47,896 nt of DNA from UBA961 sp049426725 (GCA_049426725.1 JBMSYN010000017.1:1-47896), one strand, 5' to 3'; positions 15,555 through 24,791 are shown, numbered from the stretch's first letter. Notes: generated by a model not told the origin, from the letters alone. Program-made: numbers and translations.

Positions 15555-18081
15555 TTTGAGACTTTGGCAACAATGTTGAATGTAAAGTAAAGTCGACTTG
15601 TATGGACGAAGTTGAAGATAATGTAATGTATCCTCCATTAAGCCACAATTGTACCTGATCGCTATAATGAGAACTCAGAGGTTCTCCGGACACTCCACCA
15701 GGCAATACACAATACACAAGGGTATCACTCATATCCGAAATGATTCTGACAGATGCACCAAGGGTTTGCTTGAAGGGTTCATTAAATGACCATGAACCAT
15801 TATTGAGTGTGGTATTATTCCCACCATGAGGAAATGGACCATGAGTCACAATTGGAGAAAGCAAGGAATTACCAGAGAAAAGATGTTCCAAGGTTAATGA
15901 ATGCAATTGTCCATATTTCCAAGTTCTTATATCGGGGTTTCCAAAAATACTATCACCTCTCTTTATGGCACGAACAAAAGATTGGAATATGATTTCAGAA
16001 CGATCTTCTTTTTTATCTCTTGTGCGAACATCATCCATCCAATTGATCCACTTTGATTCGGGGTCATGTAAGGTATGCAATAGTATGCGTGTTGGTACAT
16101 TTGTGATGATATTATATAAAGCCAGAAATGGTTTTGTAAGTTGGTCTTCAAAAACAGATCGGTGATATTCTTCTAAAAAGAGTGTATAAATAGTGGGCTC
16201 AATATCTTGATTCGTTATAAAACATTTCCAATTCTTTAGTTTTTCCAATGCTTTTTTTGCTTGACTGGGCAGATATTTCTTTTTCGAAAGTAATGATGGC
16301 AAAATTGAATCTTTGATTTGTTTTGCATAAGCAGAGTAAACATCCATTTGAAGGAATTGAGCATCTCTTACATCGTATTCATCAAATTCTTTCAAAGCTT
16401 GATGTAATCTTTCAGCTCTTGATGAAGATTCCCAGAGTGAAGAATGGTGAAACAATGGTTTTGCTTGCAAAGGATTATTTGCTGTGATGATGAATCTTCT
16501 TGAATGATCATTCGGGGCAAATGAATGAGATGGCAAGATTGATGATGTGTAGACCCCAGTCCATGAATACCCTTTTTTCCAACCAGGGGAAGGAATATTA
16601 GGATTATTCTTTTCACCTCTTTTGGGCATCATTCCAATCGTAGCAGATGCTATTGCTCCTTGTGCATTGCCGTACACAAAATTCAATGCCGGTGCACACC
16701 ATAGATCAAATCCTTTTTTACATTCTGCCCAAGTCTTTGATTTCATGACTTTATATACACCAAAAATCTCATCAGACATATTCATACCTGTCCATGAATA
16801 TGTCAAACAATATTCATCAAATTTACTTTTTTTGAACTGCGCATTCTTCACCATTGCTGTTGGCGGCGCATCAGAAATCACCGCGGACCTTTTCGTGAAT
16901 CGAATGTCATAGATAATTGGTTCTTCATTCTTAATCAGAATAGTATCTCGCTTATAAGTAAATTTCACCCTTTTTCCATCTTCATCGAAGTAGTAATTAG
17001 TATTTGTTTTATCTACTTTTTCTACGAAATAATCAAAGTCATCATTCATCATATTTGTAATACCCCAAGTGCTATTATCATTTCTTCCCGAAACAATCAA
17101 TGGTAGACCCGGGATTGTGGCACCAATTGCATTAAAACTTGGACATGTGATATGTGTTTGATACCATCTTGCAGGTAAAGACAAACGCAAATGTGGATCA
17201 TTAGCCAATATGACTGATGAGGATTTCCCTTTTGGCAAAGTTCTCATGACCCATGCATTGCTTCCTACTCCATCACCTGAAAAACCCAAGAAAGTACGAC
17301 CTTCATAGAGCATATTTGTGGCAATATTGGAAAAGCCCTTTAGATGATGAATGGCGATCTGTTCTGATGTTTCGCTTGCTTCCTGGGGATTACTTTCATA
17401 TTGATAGACTGTTCCCGGAGTTTGTTTTGGAACAAGTGCCATTGCTGATGATATTCCGATCTTGTCTGCAATTTTTCCAAAAGCAAGATCTGTCCACATA
17501 CTCATATTCATCTCAATTGCCATCAAACGCATGATGATAAGACAATCGGTTGGTGTCCATGGATCTGGAGAATAGCTCAAAGCACCAAATTCAAATGGAA
17601 GCTTATCTGCATTGCTTGTCAAAAACAAGTTGATTCCTGAAGAATAAGCTTCAAGAATCTGCTTAGTGGTTTTACTGGAATTTCTGTATAACCGATTTGA
17701 AATGTCAACCAAATTCATGGCTCTCATGAATTTGTCAGATGCCAATGCCTTTTCACCGAAAATCTCAGATAATCTTCCCCTTCCGGCTCTTCTTGCAATA
17801 TCCATTTGCCATAATCTATCTTGAGCATGTACATATCCCATTGCTATAAAAGCATCTTGTTCATTTTTTGCTTGAATGTGAGGTATGCTAAACTTATTCC
17901 GATAGATCTGTATTGAATCTTTTATATAATCTGATGAATGGACCTCTCCCATGTCAATGGAAGTCTTGGTAACAAGAGTTAAAGAAAACACGAGAAGACC
18001 AAAGCCACAGATTACCAATGTAATCAATAATGGCGGTGCATGTTCACCAATGAGCCGAAGTATGGGATTTCTGCTTTCCAT
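15547..18081 (-). CDS. Penicillin acylase-family N-terminal nucleophile hydrolase
   Basis: The 844-residue precursor has an N-terminal membrane helix (about residues 17-38). It then has the family alpha-chain motifs (D-x-x-G-I-P-H-I-type, here S-I-P-H-I-Q-A, and Y-V-H-A-Q-D-R-L-W-Q-M) and the autocleavage site G-V-G-S274-N-A-W, where Ser274 becomes the beta-chain N-terminal nucleophile. Downstream S-x-x-x-x-L-A-N-D-P-H-L and I-G-x-x-x-P-G-L-P are also typical. Relatives hydrolyse amide bonds of beta-lactams or acyl-homoserine lactones; the substrate here is unknown. Acting in the periplasm is inferred from the N-terminal helix. The gene lies 9 bases after the HAD gene and overlaps trmB. Confidence 0.93.
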   Translation of the reverse strand: MESRNPILRLIGEHAPPLLITLVICGFGLLVFSLTLVTKTSIDMGEVHSSDYIKDSIQIYRNKFSIPHIQAKNEQDAFIAMGYVHAQDRLWQMDIARRAGRGRLSEIFGEKALASDKFMRAMNLVDISNRLYRNSSKTTKQILEAYSSGINLFLTSNADKLPFEFGALSYSPDPWTPTDCLIIMRLMAIEMNMSMWTDLAFGKIADKIGISSAMALVPKQTPGTVYQYESNPQEASETSEQIAIHHLKGFSNIATNMLYEGRTFLGFSGDGVGSNAWVMRTLPKGKSSSVILANDPHLRLSLPARWYQTHITCPSFNAIGATIPGLPLIVSGRNDNSTWGITNMMNDDFDYFVEKVDKTNTNYYFDEDGKRVKFTYKRDTILIKNEEPIIYDIRFTKRSAVISDAPPTAMVKNAQFKKSKFDEYCLTYSWTGMNMSDEIFGVYKVMKSKTWAECKKGFDLWCAPALNFVYGNAQGAIASATIGMMPKRGEKNNPNIPSPGWKKGYSWTGVYTSSILPSHSFAPNDHSRRFIITANNPLQAKPLFHHSSLWESSSRAERLHQALKEFDEYDVRDAQFLQMDVYSAYAKQIKDSILPSLLSKKKYLPSQAKKALEKLKNWKCFITNQDIEPTIYTLFLEEYHRSVFEDQLTKPFLALYNIITNVPTRILLHTLHDPESKWINWMDDVRTRDKKEDRSEIIFQSFVRAIKRGDSIFGNPDIRTWKYGQLHSLTLEHLFSGNSLLSPIVTHGPFPHGGNNTTLNNGSWSFNEPFKQTLGASVRIISDMSDTLVYCVLPGGVSGEPLSSHYSDQVQLWLNGGYITLSSTSSIQVDFTLHSTLLPKSQNE

Positions 18082-18090
18082 GAAAAGACA

Positions 18091-18771
18091 TTACCTGTTA
18101 TGATCGGCAACTATATTGAGTAATTGAGATATATCTTGCAATACATAATCAGCTTTTACATCTTGATTGCCGAATGAATCTCCATATTGTGCAAAAGCAG
18201 TATGCATACCAACATTTTTTGCACCAACCATATCTCGCTCCACCCAATCACCAACCATTATTGCATGTTCAGGAGCTATATCCAATTTCTTTAATGCAGT
18301 GAGAAATGGAACAGGGCTTGGTTTTCTCTCTCCTGTGTCATCATAGGTAACAACTGCATCGAAAGTGTGATGATAATTTATGTGACATAAGCGAAGCCAT
18401 GCTTCTCTTGCAGGGGCATCTGATACAACGCCAAGCTTGATGTTTGACTTCACAAGTGACATCAATGTTGCTGTAACATGTGGATATGGTTTTAATGCTG
18501 CTTCTCTTGCTCTTCTATAGGCAATTATGCCAGCAGATAGGATGCGATAATCCAAATATCCAAGTTGTTGTGTGAGTAATTCATCAAAGACTCTTTGATA
18601 TTCGATTCCTTGTGCATCGTAAATCGTTTTAATATGACCTTGTAATTGAGAACTGGTCAAATCCAATCCTGCATCAATCATTGCATTGATTGCAGCATCA
18701 ATTGCTTGCTGCTTCATTGCCATGAAATCTACCAGCGTATTGTCAAGATCAAAAATAACAGCTTTAATCAT
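18091..18771 (-). CDS. HAD-superfamily hydrolase (phosphatase-like)
   Basis: All four HAD motifs are visible: motif I D-L-D-N-T-L near residue 8, motif II V-V-S-D-A, motif III Lys in G-E-R-K-P-S-P, and motif IV V-G-D-W-V-E-R-D. The cap is the helical C1 type. The overall match is to the YjjG/haloacid dehalogenase-like group that dephosphorylates small phosphometabolites (nucleotidase or sugar phosphatase). The exact substrate cannot be predicted. It is the first gene of a - strand group running to 13079. Confidence 0.88.
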   Translation of the reverse strand: MIKAVIFDLDNTLVDFMAMKQQAIDAAINAMIDAGLDLTSSQLQGHIKTIYDAQGIEYQRVFDELLTQQLGYLDYRILSAGIIAYRRAREAALKPYPHVTATLMSLVKSNIKLGVVSDAPAREAWLRLCHINYHHTFDAVVTYDDTGERKPSPVPFLTALKKLDIAPEHAIMVGDWVERDMVGAKNVGMHTAFAQYGDSFGNQDVKADYVLQDISQLLNIVADHNR

Positions 18772-18801
18772 GTTTGCCTCATTACGAACTCTGAGCTTCT
18801 T

Positions 18802-18865
18802 AAAGAGAAGAAAATCTCTTTGTAATTTGGCTTAAAATTACATAATTGACCACAACTTATGGTCA
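18802..18865. promoter_or_regulatory. Two inverted repeats in the divergent HAD/CoA-transferase promoter region
   Basis: The 109-base gap between divergent genes holds a 7-bp inverted repeat AAAGAGA/TCTCTTT (18802-18808 and 18815-18821) and a 6-bp one TGACCA/TGGTCA (18847-18852 and 18860-18865). A TAATTTG at 18823-18829 resembles a -7 element for the + strand gene. The second repeat, lying between that element and the start, could be an operator, but short repeats occur by chance. Confidence 0.3.
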
Positions 18866-18880
18866 TTAACGAGACAAAAA

Positions 18881-20140
18881 ATGCAATTGGCTACTCCCTA
18901 TCAAGCTCTTAGTCATGTCAAGTCACATGATCGTTTATTTATTCATAGTGTGGCAGCTGCACCTCATTGTTTGATTGATGCCTTAATTATGCATGCAGAG
19001 CGTTTGCAAGATGTGGAAATAGTACAATTGCACACGGAAGGTCCTGCACCATACTCCTCACCTGAAATGGCAAATCACTTTAAAGTAAATGCTTTTTTTG
19101 TAGGTGATAACATTAGAAAAGCCGTTCAAGAAGGTAGAGCAGAGTATATGCCCGTCTTTTTGAGTGAAGTGCCACAATTATTCAGAAAAGGTATTCTACC
19201 TGTACAAGTAGCACTCATCCAAGTATCACCTCCGGATAAACATGGTTATTGTTCTCTCGGTGTTTCTGTTGATGTCACAAAATCTGTAATAGAACATGCT
19301 GAGTTAATCATTGCCCAAATCAATATTCATATGCCTGTAACTCATGGTGATGGGTTTATTCATGTTGATTCAATTGATTATGGAATAATTCACAATGAGG
19401 AACTTCCTGAATATACGCCCTCACCCATAACCGATATACAAATGTCGATTGGAAAAAATGTTGCCTCACTCATTGAAGATGGTGCAACACTACAAATGGG
19501 AATTGGGGCTATTCCTGATGCGGTGCTCACACATTTGGATCATCACAAACATCTTGGAATACATACGGAGATGTTTTCTGATGGTGTAATTCCACTTGTT
19601 GAAAAAGGTGTGATTGATGGTAGTAAGAAAGTCGTTCATCCGGGTAAAATTGTCACTGGATTTGTAATGGGTAGCAGAAAACTCTATGAATTCGTTCATG
19701 ATAACCCTTCAGTTGTATTTCTTGATATTGCATATGTAAATGATACAAATGTTATTCGTAGAAATCCAAAAGTTACAGCAATAAATAGTGCAATTGAAAT
19801 TGACCTAACCGGTCAAATCTGTGCTGATTCAATTGGGAAAAAGATTTATTCAGGAGTAGGAGGGCAAATGGATTTTATTCGGGGTGCATCTCTGTCTGAA
19901 GGGGGTAAACCGATTATAGCAATTCAATCTACAACATCATCAGGTGAAAGCAAGATAGTCTCCACATTAAAGCCGGGTTCAGGTGTAGTCACAACAAGAG
20001 CTCATGCACATTTTATTGTCAGTGAATATGGTATAGCAGATGTTTATGGTAAAAACATTAAACAACGCTGCAAAGCTTTGATTGACATTGCTCATCCAAA
20101 ACATAGAGAACAATTGGAAAGAGAATCTTTTTCATTATAA
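18881..20140 (+). CDS. Acetyl-CoA hydrolase/transferase family CoA-transferase (4-hydroxybutyrate CoA-transferase-like)
   Basis: The 419-residue protein belongs to the Cat1/AbfT CoA-transferase family, which moves CoA between acyl-CoA and a carboxylate via a glutamyl-CoA intermediate. The catalytic Glu is E230 in I-H-T-E-M-F-S-D-G. Other signatures are L-Q-M-G-I-G-A-I-P, G-V-G-G-Q-M-D-F-I-R-G-A and V-V-T-T-R-A-H-A-H-F-I-V-S-E-Y-G-I-A-D-V. Possible substrates include 4-hydroxybutyrate, acetate, propionate or butyrate. The two 3-hydroxyacyl-CoA dehydrogenases near 27390-29117 would fit a short-chain acyl-CoA pathway (inference). It overlaps the convergent thioesterase by 6 bases. Confidence 0.88.
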   Translation: MQLATPYQALSHVKSHDRLFIHSVAAAPHCLIDALIMHAERLQDVEIVQLHTEGPAPYSSPEMANHFKVNAFFVGDNIRKAVQEGRAEYMPVFLSEVPQLFRKGILPVQVALIQVSPPDKHGYCSLGVSVDVTKSVIEHAELIIAQINIHMPVTHGDGFIHVDSIDYGIIHNEELPEYTPSPITDIQMSIGKNVASLIEDGATLQMGIGAIPDAVLTHLDHHKHLGIHTEMFSDGVIPLVEKGVIDGSKKVVHPGKIVTGFVMGSRKLYEFVHDNPSVVFLDIAYVNDTNVIRRNPKVTAINSAIEIDLTGQICADSIGKKIYSGVGGQMDFIRGASLSEGGKPIIAIQSTTSSGESKIVSTLKPGSGVVTTRAHAHFIVSEYGIADVYGKNIKQRCKALIDIAHPKHREQLERESFSL

Positions 20141-20566
20141 ATTCTTCTGGGAATATGCTTTTTCAATCATCTCGGATATAATATTCTGACTCAGAACTAC
20201 TTGTGCTTGTGTACCCTTGCATAGTAGTTTATTTGAAACTTTTAATCTAGCTGTAATATCACATACCAATAATTTCCCGTCAAATGAATTAATAGTAGCT
20301 TTCATTTCAATGCTATCACCTATTGCAGCCATGCCCACATGTTCTAAAGAAATACCAGCACCTATTGCATTTTCCCCTTCAGTAAATAATGGTTCAATTA
20401 CCCTTCTGGAAGCCAATTCTGCATAGTAGACCATAGTAACTGTGGAACATACGGGATGTATTTCCACATTTCCTAGTACTGCTGTCATACTAGCATCTAC
20501 CGTAAATTCCTCAATATAGTACCGTCCAATGATGTCCTTCTGCATGGAATCGACTCCATAATTCAT
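20135..20566 (-). CDS. Hotdog-fold thioesterase of the fluoroacetyl-CoA thioesterase (FlK) family
   Basis: The 143-residue protein is hotdog-like. The stretch T-V-T-M-V-Y-Y-A-E-L-A-S-R-R, then E-G-E-N-A-I-G-A-G-I and L-E-H-V-G-M-A, matches FlK-type thioesterases. There a Thr, a Glu (of the Y-x-A-E segment) and a His (L-x-H) form the active site. Ordinary members outside Streptomyces probably hydrolyse small acyl-CoA esters. ATG at 20566 is used here; a second Met at 20545 (M-Q-K-D-I) is also possible. The gene is convergent with the CoA-transferase, and its start is divergent from mtaB. Confidence 0.75.
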   Translation of the reverse strand: MNYGVDSMQKDIIGRYYIEEFTVDASMTAVLGNVEIHPVCSTVTMVYYAELASRRVIEPLFTEGENAIGAGISLEHVGMAAIGDSIEMKATINSFDGKLLVCDITARLKVSNKLLCKGTQAQVVLSQNIISEMIEKAYSQKNL

Positions 20567-20574
20567 TATTTTTG
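20567..20574 (+). promoter_or_regulatory. Bacteroidota-type -7 element (TATTTTTG) upstream of mtaB
   Basis: The octamer fits TAnnTTTG exactly and lies 29 bases before the mtaB ATG, directly outside the divergent thioesterase start. The same octamer occurs at 32287, at a matching 30 bases from its start codon. Confidence 0.4.
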
Positions 20575-20602
20575 AATGTCTTTAATGATTTAATATGCGA
20601 AT

Positions 20603-21940
20603 ATGCGGATTTCATTTCATACACTTGGTTGTAAGCTTAATTATTCTGAAACATCTCAATTAAGAGATCAATACCAGAAATTAGGACATGATATCGTTCC
20701 ATTTGGCAATGAAACTGATGCTGTGATAATCAATACATGCACAGTGACCGAAAATGCGGATACTGAATGTCGTAAAATCATTCGTAAAGTTCAACAACAC
20801 TCCCCGAATGCTTTCATCGGAGTGACTGGTTGTTATGCTCAATTGAAACCGAATGAGATATCAGCAATACCTGGTGTTGATGCTGTGATTGGGACAGCTG
20901 ATAAATTACGCATAGACTCCATCATCACAGATTATTCAAAGAGAATTACACCTGAATTGCATGTCGATACTCTGCAAGAAGTAGATTTTTCTTTTTCACA
21001 GTCTGCAGACGAAGATAGCAGAACAAGAGCTTTCCTTAAAATACAGGATGGTTGTGATTATAGTTGTAGTTTCTGTACCATACCATTGGCGAGGGGAAAA
21101 AGCCGTAGTATTGATATTTCGCTGATACCAAACAGAATACATCAACTTGAAGAGCAAGGATATCGAGAAATTATCTTATCAGGAATTAATTTGGGAGATT
21201 ATGGATATGATGATAAATCATTCATCAATGTTCTTGAGATGATTGAATCTCTTGATACCATAGCCAGATTCCGGATAGGTTCGATAGAACCTAATTTAGT
21301 CAATGAACACATTCTTTCCTTGTTAGCCAAATCAACAAAGATAGTTCCTCATCTTCATATGCCACTTCAAAGTGGCTCATCGGAAGTTCTAAAAAGAATG
21401 AAACGTCGATATAACTTATCAAAGTATCGACATAATGTTGAAAGATGTATTGAGCTGATTCCAAATGCCTGTATCGGTGCTGATGTCATTGTTGGCTTTC
21501 CGGGTGAAACGGATGATAATTATGAAGAGACATTCTCTTTTATTGAATCTTTGCCATTTTCATATTTGCATGTTTTTACCTACTCCGAAAGACAAAATAC
21601 GCCTGCGGCAGAATATCCTGATTCCGTACCTATGAGAGTTCGAAAACTTAGAAATTCTCGACTTAGAGATTTGTCCGATTCTAAGAGGAAAGCATTCTAT
21701 CATTCACAACTTCATTCCATTCATACTGTGATACCTGAAAGTTATGATGATTCTACCGGTTTATGGAAGGGTTGGACTGAGAACTATGTGCGTGTTCAAT
21801 TTTCTGCAAATCAGTTTCTTGAATTGAAACCTTATAATGTTCACCTCGAGCGATTCATTGATGAATCTGCAACTGTGTATGGATCTCTTATCGAAGAACC
21901 AGTGATAAGTAAGGGATTTCTCCAACTATCTGTCTTATAA
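20603..21940 (+). CDS. mtaB: tRNA t6A37 methylthiotransferase MtaB (radical SAM)
   Basis: MtaB converts t6A37 of tRNA to ms2t6A. The layout is standard: an N-terminal MTTase domain with cysteines in L-G-C-K-L-N, N-T-C-T-V-T and T-G-C-Y-A; a radical SAM domain with C151-x3-C155-x2-C158 (D-G-C-D-Y-S-C-S-F-C); and a C-terminal TRAM-like region. Each of the two cysteine sets would hold a 4Fe-4S cluster. The L-G-C-K-L-N motif favours MtaB over MiaB (which has G-C-Q-M-N) and RimO. It is the first gene of a five-gene + strand cluster. Confidence 0.93.
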   Translation: MRISFHTLGCKLNYSETSQLRDQYQKLGHDIVPFGNETDAVIINTCTVTENADTECRKIIRKVQQHSPNAFIGVTGCYAQLKPNEISAIPGVDAVIGTADKLRIDSIITDYSKRITPELHVDTLQEVDFSFSQSADEDSRTRAFLKIQDGCDYSCSFCTIPLARGKSRSIDISLIPNRIHQLEEQGYREIILSGINLGDYGYDDKSFINVLEMIESLDTIARFRIGSIEPNLVNEHILSLLAKSTKIVPHLHMPLQSGSSEVLKRMKRRYNLSKYRHNVERCIELIPNACIGADVIVGFPGETDDNYEETFSFIESLPFSYLHVFTYSERQNTPAAEYPDSVPMRVRKLRNSRLRDLSDSKRKAFYHSQLHSIHTVIPESYDDSTGLWKGWTENYVRVQFSANQFLELKPYNVHLERFIDESATVYGSLIEEPVISKGFLQLSVL

Positions 21941-21946
21941 GTCATC

Positions 21947-22732
21947 ATGTCTCATCGCAAAGCACATGTCATTAAAGTTGAGTATGATGGAACAAATTAT
22001 TCCGGATGGCAAAGACAAAAGAATGGTATAAGTGTTCAACATTGTATAGAACAAGCACTTTTACGCTTGACAGGTCATTCAATTCATGTATTGGGTTCAG
22101 GAAGAACAGATGCAGGTGTTCATGCCAGAGGTCAGGTTGCACACTTCAAAACAACTGATGATCTGTTTTCAGTGCCAAAAGAAAAAGTTATCAGAGCTCT
22201 CAATAGTCGCCTCCCGAAAGATATTCGCATAACTGGACACTGTATCGCCGACAGTTCATTCCATTGTACGAAACATGCCATTTATCGTGAATATTCATAT
22301 ACTGTAACTATTCAAGAGAGTGTTTTCGATAGGCATTTTGCAACATTCTACCCTTATCCTTTTGATCTTGCAGTCTTGTTACAATCAGGGAAACTCTTTC
22401 TTGGCGAACATGATTTTACTTCATTTTCCAAGAAAAATCCTTCTACCCTCTCGTATATTTGCAATGTATCTCAATGTACTTGGGAAAGAGTCAATGAAAC
22501 CACATTCATTTTGCGTATCGGTGCAAATCGATTCGTTTATGGAATGGTTCGTTCAATTGTTGGCGCAATGTTGGAATATGCTCGAGGCACTTTTTCCCAA
22601 AAAGACATTCAGAATTTTCTACATTATCCAGAAAGATTTCCAGATAAGAAGAGAGCTCCACTAGCACCGCCTGAAGGATTGATACTTGAAACAGTAATAT
22701 ATCCAGATCATTTTGGAATAATATTTACATGA
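21947..22732 (+). CDS. truA: tRNA pseudouridine(38-40) synthase
   Basis: TruA makes pseudouridine at positions 38-40 of the tRNA anticodon arm. The catalytic motif G-R-T-D55-A-G-V-H-A-R-G-Q is intact. The N-terminal K-V-E-Y-D-G-T-N-Y-S-G-W-Q-R-Q and C-terminal F-V-Y-G-M-V-R-S-I-V-G segments are family hallmarks. The length of 261 is normal. The gene begins 6 bases after mtaB, and its stop overlaps the tadA start (ATGA). Confidence 0.97.
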   Translation: MSHRKAHVIKVEYDGTNYSGWQRQKNGISVQHCIEQALLRLTGHSIHVLGSGRTDAGVHARGQVAHFKTTDDLFSVPKEKVIRALNSRLPKDIRITGHCIADSSFHCTKHAIYREYSYTVTIQESVFDRHFATFYPYPFDLAVLLQSGKLFLGEHDFTSFSKKNPSTLSYICNVSQCTWERVNETTFILRIGANRFVYGMVRSIVGAMLEYARGTFSQKDIQNFLHYPERFPDKKRAPLAPPEGLILETVIYPDHFGIIFT

Positions 22733-23229
22733 ATGATGCTCAACATATATCATTTATGCAAGAAGCTTTGATAGAAGCCAAGCTTGCATTCGATAAGGGC
22801 GAAGTTCCTATTGGTGCAATCATTGTGCATGATGGAAAGATAATAGCTCGAGCACATAATCATACAGAAAAAGATCAAGATCCACTTTCTCATGCTGAAA
22901 TTCTGGCTATACACGAAGCTTCGTCTTATCTAGCATCAAGAAGACTCAATAATTGTACAATGTATGTAACTCTCGAGCCATGTATAATGTGTGCAGGTGC
23001 AATTGTTTTGGCTAGGATACCGGAACTATATATCGCTTGTAAAGATCCTAAAACAGGAGCAGTTTCATCACTATACCAGCTATTGTCTGACACAAGACTC
23101 AATCATCAATGCTCAATTCATTATGGGTTATTGGAAGAAGACTCATCTATTTTGTTAAAGACATTCTTCCGTCAACTGAGAAATGGTGACATAAAAAAAA
23201 CAGTATCTTCGAGATTCGAGCATGAGTAA
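22729..23229 (+). CDS. tadA: tRNA-specific adenosine deaminase
   Basis: TadA deaminates A34 to inosine in tRNA-Arg(ACG). The zinc site is complete: H55-A-E57 (E57 proton shuttle) and P-C85-I-M-C88. The N-terminus (F-M-Q-E-A-L-x-E-A, then G-E-V-P-I-G-A-I-I) is typical. The length of 166 is normal. It overlaps truA by 4 bases and rsmI by 8. Confidence 0.95.
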   Translation: MNDAQHISFMQEALIEAKLAFDKGEVPIGAIIVHDGKIIARAHNHTEKDQDPLSHAEILAIHEASSYLASRRLNNCTMYVTLEPCIMCAGAIVLARIPELYIACKDPKTGAVSSLYQLLSDTRLNHQCSIHYGLLEEDSSILLKTFFRQLRNGDIKKTVSSRFEHE

Positions 23230-23926
23230 AGAGCCAATCATTTATGAACCTGCACTCTATCTTGTTCCTACACCCATCGGTAATTTAGAAGATATAACGA
23301 TTAGAGCATTGCGTTTACTCTCCAATGCCGATATCATAGCATGTGAAGATACTCGAGTTACAGGACAATTATTGAAACATTATTCGATAATTCCACAGAA
23401 ACTGTATTCTTGCCGCGAACATAATGAAAAGGAAGTGAGTGTTTATCTTTGCAATGAGGTTAAAAAAGGTGCAGTTGTTTGTTATGTTTCTGATGCAGGA
23501 ACTCCGGGAATATCAGATCCAGGTATGATACTTTTGCAAACAGCAATACATGAACAAATACCATATCATGTATTACCTGGGGCAACAGCTTTGATTCCCT
23601 CTTTGATTCAAAGTGGATTTAATTCTTCTGAATGGACATTTGTTGGGTTCCCACCCCACAAAAAAGGAAGAGATGCATTTATTGATAGATTATCAGAAAT
23701 GAAACAAACAATTGTATTGTATGAAAGCCCTCATAGAATTAAAGATCTCATGAAAGATTTTGTCACTCATCCTATTCTTCAACATAAACACATGTATCTG
23801 ATTAGAGAACTCACAAAAAAATTCGAACAGTCCTACAGAGGATTGCCTTCGGATATTTATACAGAATTGAATGATAGTCCGGCAAAAGGTGAATTTGTCT
23901 TGATTATATCCGGAGAATCAACATAA
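23222..23926 (+). CDS. rsmI: 16S rRNA (cytidine1402-2'-O)-methyltransferase
   Basis: RsmI 2'-O-methylates C1402 of 16S rRNA in the decoding centre. It is a tetrapyrrole-methylase-fold enzyme, shown by V-P-T-P-I-G-N-L-E-D-I-T, A-C-E-D-T-R-V-T, S-D-A-G-T-P-G-I-S-D-P-G and F-V-G-F-P-P. The length of 234 is slightly short compared with about 280; the C-terminal extra domain of longer forms is absent. It overlaps tadA by 8 bases and tmk by 1 (TAATG). Confidence 0.95.
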   Translation: MSKEPIIYEPALYLVPTPIGNLEDITIRALRLLSNADIIACEDTRVTGQLLKHYSIIPQKLYSCREHNEKEVSVYLCNEVKKGAVVCYVSDAGTPGISDPGMILLQTAIHEQIPYHVLPGATALIPSLIQSGFNSSEWTFVGFPPHKKGRDAFIDRLSEMKQTIVLYESPHRIKDLMKDFVTHPILQHKHMYLIRELTKKFEQSYRGLPSDIYTELNDSPAKGEFVLIISGEST

Positions 23927-24555
23927 TGTTTATCACATTTGAAGGAATTGATGGAAGCGGAAAATCCACTCAAATTGAATATTTAAAAGAATGGCTTGAA
24001 ACACGTGGGCATAGGGTTACCGTTCTTCGAGAACCAGGAGGTAATTCTGTTTCCGAAAATATTCGAACTCTGCTTTTGGACTCAAGAGAGACTATCGATC
24101 CAAGAAGTGAGCTTTTGCTTTTTACGGCTGCAAGAGCACAATTGGTCAGTAAGGTAATACGACCTGCTTTACAACAGAAAAATATTGTCATCTGCGATAG
24201 ATATATCGATTCATCAGTTGCTTATCAAGGGTATGGTAGAGGTCTGCCTGTTGAGGAAATTGAGCAGATCAATGCATTTGCCACAAATAATTTAATCCCC
24301 GACATTACATTTATCTTCGATTTGTCTGTTGAAGATGCTTCTAAAAGAGCAGGTTTTAGATCATCTCACACAAATTCATCACCTGATAGAATGGAGAGAT
24401 CCGGAGAAGACTTTTTTAGGAAAACAAGAGAGGGATATCTTCAGATTGCAAAAAACTCTGAAAGAAAAATCTTCATCATTGAAGCAAATGGCCATGTAGA
24501 AGATATAAGAGAAGCAATCTGCAACATTGTAGAGCCATTTATTCTTACATTATAA
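23926..24555 (+). CDS. tmk: Thymidylate kinase
   Basis: Tmk phosphorylates dTMP to dTDP with ATP. The P-loop is F-E-G-I-D-G-S-G-K-S-T at residues 4-14, followed by the R-E-P-G-G motif, the D-R-Y-x-D-S-S-x-A-Y-Q-G segment and the lid E-R-S-G-E-D-F-F. The length of 209 is standard. It is the last gene of the mtaB cluster and stops 2 bases from the convergent gene's stop at 24558, with no recognisable hairpin. Confidence 0.96.
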   Translation: MFITFEGIDGSGKSTQIEYLKEWLETRGHRVTVLREPGGNSVSENIRTLLLDSRETIDPRSELLLFTAARAQLVSKVIRPALQQKNIVICDRYIDSSVAYQGYGRGLPVEEIEQINAFATNNLIPDITFIFDLSVEDASKRAGFRSSHTNSSPDRMERSGEDFFRKTREGYLQIAKNSERKIFIIEANGHVEDIREAICNIVEPFILTL

Positions 24556-24557
24556 CA

Positions 24558-24791
24558 TTATTCTTTGGCGAATTCATACAAAGCAACTTTCAAGCGCATT
24601 GTCGTTTGTAATGGATAATACTCTTCATATCCTTTTTGAGCAGATAAAATCTGCACTTCAGCCCAACATGAAGCCGGTTTATAATCCTGAATCAGTGCTG
24701 TAAACAATGCTTTTCCTTCCCTACTAACCATATATGTATTGCCTTGTATAGGCATGTTTGATCTATCCGGGGTTTCATGATGAAATTTCAT
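24558..24791 (-). CDS. Small unknown protein next to aspartokinase
   Basis: I do not recognise this family. I chose ATG 24791 (77 residues, M-K-F-H-H-E) because GAGG lies 6 bases upstream; the frame could extend to a TTG at 24803. It starts inside the end of the aspartokinase gene (17-base overlap) and so is probably translated with it. The sequence is soluble-looking, with the strand-like segments Y-M-V-S-R and A-L-F-T-A-L-I-Q-D-Y and a conserved-looking C-A/S-W-A-E-V. It may be a small beta-barrel domain, but this is a guess. Confidence 0.5.
   Translation of the reverse strand: MKFHHETPDRSNMPIQGNTYMVSREGKALFTALIQDYKPASCWAEVQILSAQKGYEEYYPLQTTMRLKVALYEFAKE

Noticed and set aside
15555..15638. 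Upstream extension of trmB
   Set aside because: These codons overlap the acylase C-terminus in another frame; the ATG at 15554 gives the normal length and an 8-base overlap.
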